A stretch of DNA of 42,221 bases, from positions 1-42,221 of the forward strand of contig JAFXQO010000024.1 in assembly GCA_017527065.1 (NCBI GenBank). Reading direction: 5' to 3'. Origin of the DNA: Clostridia bacterium (GTDB lineage: Bacteria > Bacillota > Clostridia > Christensenellales > Aristaeellaceae). The position numbers were made by a program, and so were the translations under genes. Below, in pieces: positions 32,501 through 40,053 of the stretch. The notes under the pieces were generated by a model. It had not been told where the DNA came from. It saw nothing but the letters and a program-made list of their open reading frames with translations, and did no database searches. Each line of letters starts with the position of its first letter. Position 1 is the first letter of the stretch.

Positions 32501-35500
32501 GATTCCGGCTACGTCAGCGAACCGAACGGCGGCACAGGCAATGCCGACCCGCTGGGGCCCGGCCTGTTCTTCACCTGCGATCTCTCCATCTACGTGACGC
32601 AGGCGGACGTGGACGCGGGCGAAATCAAGCGCGAGGTGTACTTCTCCGGACGGCATGCGCAGTACGCCAAGGTCTATGAGCAGAGCGTCAATTCCAACAC
32701 CGTGACCATCACGCTGCCCCTGCGCGCCGTCGATGACAGCGCCTTCATCGAACTTGAGCTGAGCGCCGGCCCCGTGTCTCCCGTGTACGCCGAAGTGGGC
32801 GACGTTCTTGAAGCGCCGCTGACTCTTACCAACCACGGCAGCGCTGCCGCCAGGGGCGTAGGCCTCACATACTGGTATGACAGCGGCGACCTGGCTTACG
32901 CGGACGACGTGATCATCGGTTCCAACTTCTACTGGCTGGAGCCCAATGGCGGCCAGGATGAGCAGACCTACCGCGCCGTTGTGACGCAGGATGACATCGA
33001 CAAGGGCTACGTTTCCCGCACCATTTATGAGAGCGCGTTCCGCTGGCTCGTCACAAATAAAGACGAAGCCGGCGAAGGAGCGTGCGCCATCGACGACGCT
33101 GTCAACAGCAACGAGGCCACCATCTATATCCCGCTGCTGTCCGATCCGCCCCGCAGGACCCACGGCGGCGAGCCTGAACTGGTGCTAACCATGGTGCAAA
33201 CATCGCCCGTTCAGGCGGCCTATAAGAGCGGACAGAAGATCGAGTATAACTGGACGCTGACCAACATCGGCTCCGCGGACTGCGATTTCGGCGGACTGAT
33301 GATGTACTTCACCAACAAGGAAGGCAACATGGTCACGGCGGATGTGCTATTCTACGGTGTTGACAGCCGCGTTGTGCTCACGGCCTTCGGCGGCAGCACG
33401 AAAGGCACCGGCTCCTTCATCCTGGACGCCTCTCAGATCCTCAGTGACAGCTTCGTCGTGCCGGCCTTCTACGGCCAGGGCTACTACCCGTACTCCACCG
33501 AGGTCTGGGTCTACTCCAACACGGTTAAGTTCGAGTACCTCATCGACGACAACACCTGGACGCCCGATCCCACCGAGGTGAAGGTGAGCATCGACAAGTG
33601 GGAAGACAGCTACAGCGCCGACCCGCACGGCTATGTGAAAAACGAGACCGTGTGGTATCGCGTCAATGTGAGCAACGACGGAAATGTCGACCTCCACAAC
33701 GTGGTGATCGAAGACCCGCTGTACACGGACTCCGAAGGCGGCCATGTGATCGCCCAATTCGACACCTTTGCGGCCGGCGATTACTACTACGATTACTATG
33801 CCTACGTCGTGACGTCTGACGATGTGTCGAGGACCTACATCGAGAACACCGCCTACATCACCTGGGACGATCCCATTACCGGCGAACGCGTGACCAAGCC
33901 TTCCTACCCGGTGAACGTGCCCACCTACGAGAGCACGCCCGTCCCGCCTGTGAAGAAGGGCACGCTGTTTGTGTACAAGAGCGAGACCAGCACGCCGGCG
34001 AACGATTTCTACCAGGAGAACGAGGTCATTACCTATAACATCGTGGTCCTCAACGACTCCAACCAGACGGCCTACGACATATATGTGGACGACGCGCTGG
34101 TGACGGGCGGCAACAAGAGCATCGCCTACATCGCGCAGTTGGCTTCGGGCGCTTCCTACACCGTCCCGTTCAGCTACATCGTGACGGGGCCGGACTGCGA
34201 CAACGGTTCCGTGACCAATACAGCCAGCATCGCCTGGACCGACTCGGACGGCCACGGCCACACCGCGACGAGCAATCCCGTGACCTCGCCCACCGGCTGG
34301 CCCAAGGATAAGGGCGGCCTGGTTGTGACCAAGGCGGAAATCAGCAAACCGCTGAACATGAGTTACTACACGGAAGGCGAAGTCATTGAGTACAAGATCG
34401 TTGCGATCAACACGAGCGATCACCTGCTCACCGACGTGGAGGTCTACGACCTGCTGAGCGACATGGGCTTCGTCCCGCTCGGCACCGCGGAGCTCCTGCA
34501 TCCCTCCGAGGCGAGGACGTATTACTTCTCGCACACCGTGACCGCCGAAGACGTGAATCGCGGCTATGTGGAGAACTTCGCCGTGGGCTTCTACACGGAC
34601 GAAAACGTATACGGCTTCACCGAATCCAACCATGTGTTCAGCGACACCAACGGCGAGCCCGAGGATCACACAGGCGATCCCGACGGCTTCCCCACGCCCA
34701 TCGCGCAGGGTGATTACTGCTACCTGACGCTGAACGGCAAGGGCGCGGGTACGGGCGATTACACGCAGCACATCTGCGCCGAGCATCTGCCCGTCGCCAA
34801 GCAGGTTGACGCGCTGGTGAGCGCCGCGGCCGACGCCGACGCGCGCACCATGGCCTGGAAGACGGCCCGCGCGCTGTGGCAGGCGAAGATCGACGAGAGC
34901 TACGAGATCCTCTACGCCGCCGCGCTGGATATGCCGACCCGCCTGATCGTGCTGAACGAGCGCATGCTGTTCGCCGCGCAGGCCGATCTCTACGAGCGTG
35001 AACTCGCCCTGATCTATCCGGACGACGAGGAGACCGTGGCGATGAGGCTCGCCGAGATGATGATGAACAAGAGCGCCGAGCTGTGCTATGAGATTCACAC
35101 CGCGCCGGCCGACCGCGTCGACAGCCTGCTGGGCAGCCACGTCATCCTGGCGGACGCCGCGGACGCCGAGGCCTGCGCGCGCGCGATCCTCGAACGTAGC
35201 GAGACAGACACCCGCTACATCGAGACCCTGTGCTCCGAACACGCGGCCACCGACAAGGCGGTGCTCGAAAAGGTCGAAGCCACTCTGACGCTGGCTGAGA
35301 ACGAACGGGCCGAAGCCTTCGGCAAGGTGTTCGCGGAGGCGCGCAAGCTGTGGCTTGCCCAGCTGGACGCCGGCGTGAACGAGCGCTACCGCACTGTGGA
35401 CAGCGCCGACCGCCCGCTCATTGCCGCCAGCCGCACGACCTTCGGCAACTGGCTGCACACCCGCGAGGCGCTGCTTGAGCTGCTCTATCCTGAGAAAGAG

Positions 35501-35587
35501 GCGGCGGTGAACGAGGTTCTTGCCAGAACCATCATGTGCCGCACGATCGACGGCTGCATCGCCGACGCCGACGCAAACGCCGACTGA
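29531..35587 (+). CDS. Giant secreted multi-repeat protein (CxxC repeats, peptidoglycan-binding-like, DUF11/DUF7507-like repeats, helical C-terminus)
   Basis: A 2018-residue exported protein of unknown function. Residues 1-24 are a signal peptide (AMA-Y cleavage). Residues 35-195 hold four Cys-rich repeats (PTCTEPGLKKRVCLRPGC, PTCAQKGERRVSCSRC style) seen in surface proteins of gut Firmicutes. Residues about 200-258 resemble peptidoglycan-binding domain 1 (ENAKALQEALNAAGFDCGKADGIVGNKT). About ten beta-sandwich repeats follow (about 268-1720), with a KNTG/TNxG opening and a VTxxDVxxGxVxR/N closing motif, as in DUF11/DUF7507/CARDB families. The last 280 residues are a duplicated helical module with Cys pairs. 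No sortase signal or C-terminal membrane segment is present, so wall binding would rest on the N-terminal domain. GGGGGA precedes the ATG. Confidence 0.88.
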   Translation: MKRRILAIVLTALMLLCMAPAAMAYMNADGTTEHDHQWQAVEGRVIPATCTEWGAHTEQCILCYETRTVDDPPLGHLWSEWQITTEPTCTEPGLKKRVCLRPGCEVEETGIADALGHKYSQSTVTRQPTCAQKGERRVSCSRCGKSFTESIDRTPHTWGAWTVVVEPGLWTKGREERTCSVCGAKDSRDTYMEGTVVPGERSENAKALQEALNAAGFDCGKADGIVGNKTTSAISAAEEAAGHPATGIGWVGLKNWLSGSSPDLPDLHDAFIIWVDAPVNSDAKAGEFIPTTLHIKNTGVTTLRITGHSYGDYAEGNVDYISGETIESKDPYGVLKPGEETTETYNVMVTDADVAAGQAVRQVSVACHRFENDDDVGESMGQYISFVIRLGESVLPLEPIDDFIIWIDAPTASGAKAGETIPTALHIKNTGNTTLRVTGSSYGTCTFDSDGKRITVEGETIDTSLFFSSDYTLAPGAEGIAVYNVMVTEAEEAAGQLSREAGIACHRFENGNDVGNSMARYVEFAIALGAAPEPGPVIGTPINATGIDVTFHEVVDINDPALGETVKTTLTIANVGDTTLNVTSYEMVDGEGNDRSDEGTLEWNYSSEPADARALKPGEHYFVDYYITVREEDVAAGKAYRTFTAYAVNDTGNAVSDSDAMNLPLLAATARDGGVALTLDGETQEYKDFYPNDTFSVTLTAENTGFQDLTGLVIEVFKEDAETFSETSLGEVYNGGSATILPAGGSVNASYVYEIKPEDAGKLVTLIFYAKALDATGAIVEAAPWSCEFEVEDGEEDWIVDLILEEHTPETTAKLGEVIDVPLSVTNKGTVVVDMETCSGTAHHWNQVMLGNDHILFDPDHGNLEPNETQNGYIYSVLVLPEDIDAGEVVREVRMGGYRCITTASGSPGYMRDEEGQTILFETNSVIIRIPLDDNQPNGSLLLEQNGPASQPDGALGEWISVPLKLTNTSDTSIYITQCYTWNPDDGWALDSGYVSEPNGGTGNADPLGPGLFFTCDLSIYVTQADVDAGEIKREVYFSGRHAQYAKVYEQSVNSNTVTITLPLRAVDDSAFIELELSAGPVSPVYAEVGDVLEAPLTLTNHGSAAARGVGLTYWYDSGDLAYADDVIIGSNFYWLEPNGGQDEQTYRAVVTQDDIDKGYVSRTIYESAFRWLVTNKDEAGEGACAIDDAVNSNEATIYIPLLSDPPRRTHGGEPELVLTMVQTSPVQAAYKSGQKIEYNWTLTNIGSADCDFGGLMMYFTNKEGNMVTADVLFYGVDSRVVLTAFGGSTKGTGSFILDASQILSDSFVVPAFYGQGYYPYSTEVWVYSNTVKFEYLIDDNTWTPDPTEVKVSIDKWEDSYSADPHGYVKNETVWYRVNVSNDGNVDLHNVVIEDPLYTDSEGGHVIAQFDTFAAGDYYYDYYAYVVTSDDVSRTYIENTAYITWDDPITGERVTKPSYPVNVPTYESTPVPPVKKGTLFVYKSETSTPANDFYQENEVITYNIVVLNDSNQTAYDIYVDDALVTGGNKSIAYIAQLASGASYTVPFSYIVTGPDCDNGSVTNTASIAWTDSDGHGHTATSNPVTSPTGWPKDKGGLVVTKAEISKPLNMSYYTEGEVIEYKIVAINTSDHLLTDVEVYDLLSDMGFVPLGTAELLHPSEARTYYFSHTVTAEDVNRGYVENFAVGFYTDENVYGFTESNHVFSDTNGEPEDHTGDPDGFPTPIAQGDYCYLTLNGKGAGTGDYTQHICAEHLPVAKQVDALVSAAADADARTMAWKTARALWQAKIDESYEILYAAALDMPTRLIVLNERMLFAAQADLYERELALIYPDDEETVAMRLAEMMMNKSAELCYEIHTAPADRVDSLLGSHVILADAADAEACARAILERSETDTRYIETLCSEHAATDKAVLEKVEATLTLAENERAEAFGKVFAEARKLWLAQLDAGVNERYRTVDSADRPLIAASRTTFGNWLHTREALLELLYPEKEAAVNEVLARTIMCRTIDGCIADADANAD

Positions 35588-35601
35588 CCTTTGACACGCG
35601 A

Positions 35602-35651
35602 GGCCCGCGCGGGAACGGATTGCGTTCCCGCGCGGGCCGATTTTTGTTTTT
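35602..35651 (+). terminator. Strong intrinsic terminator after the giant gene
   Basis: A perfect 16-bp stem (35602-35617 with 35623-35638) with a 5-base loop, followed by TTTTTGTTTTT from 35641. It isolates the secreted-protein unit from the GH120 operon. Confidence 0.95.
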
Positions 35652-35654
35652 CGA

Positions 35655-35683
35655 TTGACAAGCCCGCGATTGCCCATTATACT
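35655..35683 (+). promoter_or_regulatory. Sigma-A promoter of the GH120-MATE-kinase-phosphorylase operon
   Basis: TTGACA (35655-35660), 17 bases, TATACT (35678-35683), directly behind the terminator and 43 bases before the ATG. Near-consensus, so expression is probably high unless repressed; no catabolite-repression box was recognised. Confidence 0.9.
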
Positions 35684-35726
35684 TGAATCACCGAGTGAAA
35701 ATAAAATAGAGGAAGGATGAATTTTC

Positions 35727-37727
35727 ATGATTTATTACGTCAACGCCAGCGTGTCCCGCGACGGCAACGGCTCGAAGCAGATGCCCTTCAGACACATTGA
35801 CGACGCGGCGAAGGTCGCCATGCCGGGGGACGAGGTCCTCGTCGCGCCGGGCGTTTACAGGGAATACGTCAATCCCCGCAACGCGGGCACGGAGGACAGG
35901 CGCATCGTCTACCGCTCGGAGCAGCCGCTGGGCGCGGTTATCACCGGCGCGGAGCCGCTTTCCGGCTGGACGAAATACGACGGCGACGTGTGGACGGCGC
36001 GCGTCGACAACGGCGTTTTCGGCGCCTACAATCCCTATACGACCATGGTCTGCGGCGACTGGTACTTCGCCCCGACCGTGCGGCATACCGGCGCGGTGTT
36101 CCTCAATGACAAAATGATGTACGAGACCGTGTCGCTGGAGGAGTGCGAAAAGGGCGAAGCCGATCCCTGCGCCTGGAACGCGGAGGAATCCACCTGGAAG
36201 TGGTACACCGAGCAGGCGGACGGCCAGACCGTGCTCTATGCGAACTTCCATGGCCTGAACCCGAACGAGGAGAAGGTCGAAATCACTGTGCGTCGCAACT
36301 GCTTCATGCCGGATAAGAACGGCGTAGGCTACATCACCGTGAGTGGCTTCGACATCAACAAGGCCGCCACCACCTGGGCCCCGCCCGCGGCCTATCAGGA
36401 CGGCATGATCGGCCCGCACTGGTCGAAGGGCTGGATCATCGAGGATTGCGAGATATGGGGCAGCAAGTGCTGCGGCATTTCCCTGGGCAAGTACCGCGAC
36501 CCGGAAAACGACATGTATTTCTACACGAAGCACGTCAAGAGCCCCACGCAGATGGAGCGCGACGCCGTATGCCGCGGCCAGTATCACGGCTGGCTCAAGG
36601 AGAACGTGGGCAGCCACATCATCCGCCGCTGCCACATCCACCACTGCGAGCAGACCGGCATCGTGGGCCGCATGGGCGGCGTGTTCTCCACCATTGAGGA
36701 CTGCCACATCCACCACGTGTGCAACTCTCAGCAGCTGGGCGGCGCGGAGACCGCCGGCATCAAGCTGCACGCGGCCATCGACGTGACCGTGCGCCGCAAC
36801 CACATCCACAACTGCATCATGGGCGTGTGGTTCGACTGGCAGGCCCAGGGCGCGCGCATCACCCAGAACCTGATGCACGACAACTTCCGCCCGGACGGCG
36901 TCGAGCCGGCCCGCGGCGCCATGTTCTCCAACGACGTGTTCATCGAGGTAGGCCACGGCCCGACGCTCATCGACAACAACATCCTGCTCTCCAAGGCGTC
37001 GGTCATCATGCCCAGCGAAGGCGTCGCCTGCGTGCACAACCTCATGCTCGGCGCGTTCGGCCTCATCAATTCCGGCGTGGACAGCGTGGTCAACGGCCAG
37101 CGCGAGCCGCGTTACACGCCCTACCACATCCGCCACCGCACCGAGGTGGCCGGCTTCATGACCATCCTGCACGGCGACGACCGCGTCTACAACAACATCT
37201 TCGTCCAGCATTATCCCGTCACGGATCCCGCGAAGACGCCCGCCAACAACGACTACGAGGTCGTCGGAACGGCCCCGTTCGACATCTTCCCGACTTACGA
37301 CGAGTGGATTTCGCACTTCATGATGGACCGGGAGCCGAACATGGGCGCGCTCGCGCCGTATCACTTCGGCCATCTGCCCGTTTGGGTGGAGGGCAACGCC
37401 TACTTCAATGGCGCGACTGTGTGCAAGCACGAGAAGCGCAACCTGATCGACGAAAAGGACAAGGTATGCGTCGAGCTGGCCGAGGAAGAGGGAAAAGTGG
37501 TGCTCAGGACCAACGTGTACGACTTCCTGAAGGACTTCCGCGACGGCATCATTACCAGCGACATACTGGGCTGTGCCTTCGAGCCGGAACAGCGATTCGA
37601 GAACCCGGATGGCTCGGAAATCATCTTCGACCGCGACTATTTCGGCAATCATCGCGGCCTGGACGCCCTGCCCGGTCCCTTCGCAACCGGCGAGGCGGAG
37701 CGTGCCGTGTGGCGTGAAAATAGATGA
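35727..37727 (+). CDS. GH120 beta-xylosidase (right-handed beta-helix)
   Basis: A 666-residue intracellular glycosidase resembling Thermoanaerobacterium XylC of family GH120, which splits xylose from xylobiose and xylo-oligosaccharides. Shared blocks, compared from memory, include the N-terminal YYVNASVSRDGNGSKQMPF, AMPGDEVLVAPGVYREYV, ATTWAPPAAYQDGMIGPHWS and AGIKLHAAIDVTVRRNHIHN. The XylC nucleophile Asp382 corresponds to Asp370 (GVWFDWQAQG) and the acid/base Glu405 to Glu407 (NDVFIEVGHG). The stretch between them is 14 residues longer here than in XylC. There is no signal peptide. GGAAGG lies in the leader before the ATG. The stop overlaps the MATE start (ATGA). Confidence 0.9.
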   Translation: MIYYVNASVSRDGNGSKQMPFRHIDDAAKVAMPGDEVLVAPGVYREYVNPRNAGTEDRRIVYRSEQPLGAVITGAEPLSGWTKYDGDVWTARVDNGVFGAYNPYTTMVCGDWYFAPTVRHTGAVFLNDKMMYETVSLEECEKGEADPCAWNAEESTWKWYTEQADGQTVLYANFHGLNPNEEKVEITVRRNCFMPDKNGVGYITVSGFDINKAATTWAPPAAYQDGMIGPHWSKGWIIEDCEIWGSKCCGISLGKYRDPENDMYFYTKHVKSPTQMERDAVCRGQYHGWLKENVGSHIIRRCHIHHCEQTGIVGRMGGVFSTIEDCHIHHVCNSQQLGGAETAGIKLHAAIDVTVRRNHIHNCIMGVWFDWQAQGARITQNLMHDNFRPDGVEPARGAMFSNDVFIEVGHGPTLIDNNILLSKASVIMPSEGVACVHNLMLGAFGLINSGVDSVVNGQREPRYTPYHIRHRTEVAGFMTILHGDDRVYNNIFVQHYPVTDPAKTPANNDYEVVGTAPFDIFPTYDEWISHFMMDREPNMGALAPYHFGHLPVWVEGNAYFNGATVCKHEKRNLIDEKDKVCVELAEEEGKVVLRTNVYDFLKDFRDGIITSDILGCAFEPEQRFENPDGSEIIFDRDYFGNHRGLDALPGPFATGEAERAVWRENR

Positions 37728-39091
37728 AGGTTCGCGATATGACCGAGGGCAGCCCCGTCCGGCTGATCATGCTGGTGGCGCTGCCCCTCATGCTGGGCAA
37801 CGTGTGCCAGCAGCTCTACACCGTGGTGGACGCCGCCGTGGTGGGCCGGGGCATCGGCATGGACGCGCTGGCGGCGCTGGGCAGCTCGGACTGGTTCAAC
37901 TGGATGTGGCTGAGCATCGCCCAGGGCCTCACGCAGGGCTTCGCGATTCCCATCGCGCAGGCGTTCGGCGCGAAGGACTATGCGGCGCTCCGCCGGTGCG
38001 TGGGCGGGGCGGCCTCGCTCACGGCGCTGCTGGCCGCGCTGCTCACCGGCGCGGCGCTCCTCGCCATTCATCCGGTGCTCGCGCTGCTGGGCACGCCGGC
38101 CGAGATCCTGCCCACCGGCGCGGCGTACCTCACCGTGCTGTTCGCGGGGCTGCCGGTCGTGATGGCGTATAACCTGCTGGCGGGCATCCTGCGCGGCTTT
38201 GGCGACGCGCGGTCGCCGCTCATGGCCATGGCGCTGTCATCCGCGGTCAACATCGGGCTGGACATCCTGTTCGTCATGGGGTTCGGCCTCGGCGTGACCG
38301 GCGCGGCGGCCGCGACGGTAATCGCGCAGGGATGCTCCGCGGCGTTCTGCCTGCTGCGGCTGCGCGGGCTGGATTTCCTGCGCCTGAAACGGGCCGACTT
38401 CCGCCTCACGCGCGCGCAGGCCAGTTCGCTGATGAAACTGGGCGTGCCGGTTTCCATGCAGAACGCGCTGATTTCCGTCGGCGGCATGATCGTTCAGACG
38501 GTGGTCAACGCCCTGGGCGTGGCGTTCATCGCCGGCTATACCGCCACGAACAAGCTCTACGGCCTGCTCGAACTGGCCGCCGTGTCCTACGGCTACGCGC
38601 TGTCCACCTACGCCGGGCAAAACTACGGCGCGGGCCAATACCAGCGCGTCCGGCGGGGCGTGCGCGCCGGGGCGGCTACGGGCGCGCTCACCGCGGCGGG
38701 CATTTCGCTGGCGATGTTCGCGCTGGGGCGGCCCGTGCTGGGCCTGTTCATCGACCCGGCGGCCGGAACCGGCGAGGCCATGGAGGCGGCGTGCGAGTAT
38801 TTGTACACCATGAGCGCCTGCCTGCCGGTGCTGTATGTGCTCTATGTCGTGCGTTCGACGCTGCACGGCATCGGCGATACGCTGACGCCCATGCTCTCCG
38901 GCATGGCGGAGTTCGCCATGCGCACCGGCTCGGCGCTGCTGCTGCCGCGCTGGATCGGCTATCGCGGGGTTTTTGCCGCCGAAGTGCTGGCCTGGGCCGG
39001 CGCGGACGTGATCCTGATCGCGGGCTGGATGCGCGCGAAGAGAAAGCGGCTTCCGCTCACTGACAGGACGACGCAGAGGAGTGGGATATGA
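37724..39091 (+). CDS. MATE family transporter
   Basis: A 455-residue polytopic protein with about twelve membrane segments in two homologous halves. It belongs to the MATE family (MTEGSPVRLIMLVALPLMLGNVCQQLYTVVDAAVVGR at the N-terminus, AGQNYGAGQYQRVRRGVRAG in the second half), whose members exchange Na+ or H+ for an organic substrate, usually exporting it. It overlaps the GH120 gene and the following kinase gene by 4 bases each, so all are translated together. A role in moving a glycoside, aglycone or sugar by-product of this operon is inference; drug export is what sequence alone would suggest. Confidence 0.92.
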   Translation: MKVRDMTEGSPVRLIMLVALPLMLGNVCQQLYTVVDAAVVGRGIGMDALAALGSSDWFNWMWLSIAQGLTQGFAIPIAQAFGAKDYAALRRCVGGAASLTALLAALLTGAALLAIHPVLALLGTPAEILPTGAAYLTVLFAGLPVVMAYNLLAGILRGFGDARSPLMAMALSSAVNIGLDILFVMGFGLGVTGAAAATVIAQGCSAAFCLLRLRGLDFLRLKRADFRLTRAQASSLMKLGVPVSMQNALISVGGMIVQTVVNALGVAFIAGYTATNKLYGLLELAAVSYGYALSTYAGQNYGAGQYQRVRRGVRAGAATGALTAAGISLAMFALGRPVLGLFIDPAAGTGEAMEAACEYLYTMSACLPVLYVLYVVRSTLHGIGDTLTPMLSGMAEFAMRTGSALLLPRWIGYRGVFAAEVLAWAGADVILIAGWMRAKRKRLPLTDRTTQRSGI

Positions 39092-40047
39092 TGATGGATT
39101 CTGTGCTGGAACGGATCGACGAAGCCCTGCGGGCCTGGGAGCCGCCCGAGGTTCCCCAGGACATCCCGCAGGGCGACATGCCGGGCGACAGGGTGTGGAT
39201 CGGGCCGCAGGCCGAGAAGAAGGCGCAGGCCGTGTTTCGCGCGCTGCTGCCCCTGCTGCGCGAAGCGCTCTCCGCGAATCCCCGCCGCCGGGCGGTCGTG
39301 GCCGTGACGGGCGGCAGCGGGGTGGGGAAGACCTGCGTTTCCGCGCTGCTGACGCATTACCTGAGCGAAATCGGCGTCGGCGCGTACACGCATTCCGGCG
39401 ACAACTATCCCCGCCGCATCCCCATCCAAAACGACGCGGAACGCATGCGCGTTTTCCGCTCGGCGGGCGTTCGCGGCCTTCTGGAAACGGGCGAATACAC
39501 CTCCGAACGCGCGGCGGCGCTGCGCCGGCTCCAGCTGGACGATCTGGACAGCGATCCCGCTCAACGCGCGGCGCACAGCTGGCTCGCCGCTTACCAGGCG
39601 GCGGGCCGCGCGGCGCTGGATGAGTATCTCGGCAGCGCGGCGGAACAGGGATATGAGGAAATCGGAGACGTGCTGCGCCGCTTCCGCGCAGGCGAGGATA
39701 AGATCTGGCTGCGGCGGCTGGGCCGCGGGCCGGAGGATCTGTGGTACGAGGAGAAGACTTTTTCCGGCGTATCCGTGCTGGTTCTGGAGTGGACGCACGG
39801 AAACAGCGGCCTGTTTGAAGGCGTCGATATTCCGGTGCTCCTGAGCAGCACTCCGGCCGAGACCCGCGCCTACCGCCTGGCCCGGGGCCGCGACGCAAAC
39901 GCGGACACCGCCTTCATCACCATGGTGCTGGAGCTGGAACAGGCCAAGCTGGAAGCGCGCGCCGGCACCGCGAAGCTGATCGTCTCCAAGGCGTGCAAGA
40001 CGCTGACCTACGACGAATACAAGGCCGAAATGGAAGCGGGCAGGTGA
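39088..40047 (+). CDS. P-loop kinase related to uridine kinase/phosphoribulokinase
   Basis: A 319-residue soluble P-loop protein. Walker A is VTGGSGVGKTCVSALL (residues 73-88). A DNY segment (SGDNYPRR, about 103-110) sits where uridine kinases and phosphoribulokinases have the substrate Asp. Then come VLVLEWTHGNSGLFEGVD, the Walker-B-like region that calls the substrate strand, and the lid AYRLARGRDANADTAFITMVLELEQ. The true substrate is not known. Because it is followed by a sucrose-phosphorylase-type enzyme 6 bases later, a sugar or sugar glycoside is the natural candidate. ATG 39088, 39091 and 39094 are all possible; AGAGGAG suits the first two. It overlaps the MATE stop. Confidence 0.78.
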   Translation: MMMDSVLERIDEALRAWEPPEVPQDIPQGDMPGDRVWIGPQAEKKAQAVFRALLPLLREALSANPRRRAVVAVTGGSGVGKTCVSALLTHYLSEIGVGAYTHSGDNYPRRIPIQNDAERMRVFRSAGVRGLLETGEYTSERAAALRRLQLDDLDSDPAQRAAHSWLAAYQAAGRAALDEYLGSAAEQGYEEIGDVLRRFRAGEDKIWLRRLGRGPEDLWYEEKTFSGVSVLVLEWTHGNSGLFEGVDIPVLLSSTPAETRAYRLARGRDANADTAFITMVLELEQAKLEARAGTAKLIVSKACKTLTYDEYKAEMEAGR

Positions 40048-40053
40048 GAGAGG

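Noticed and set aside
29438-33163. A 1241-codon minus-strand open frame opposite the giant secreted-protein gene
   Set aside because: The plus-strand frame has a signal peptide, ribosome-binding site and clear repeats; the antisense frame shows no domain and is explained by codon bias.
33347-37652. Two long minus-strand frames (793 and 654 codons) opposite the giant gene and GH120
   Set aside because: They are Val/His/Gly-rich shadows of well-supported plus-strand genes and cross a strong terminator and promoter.
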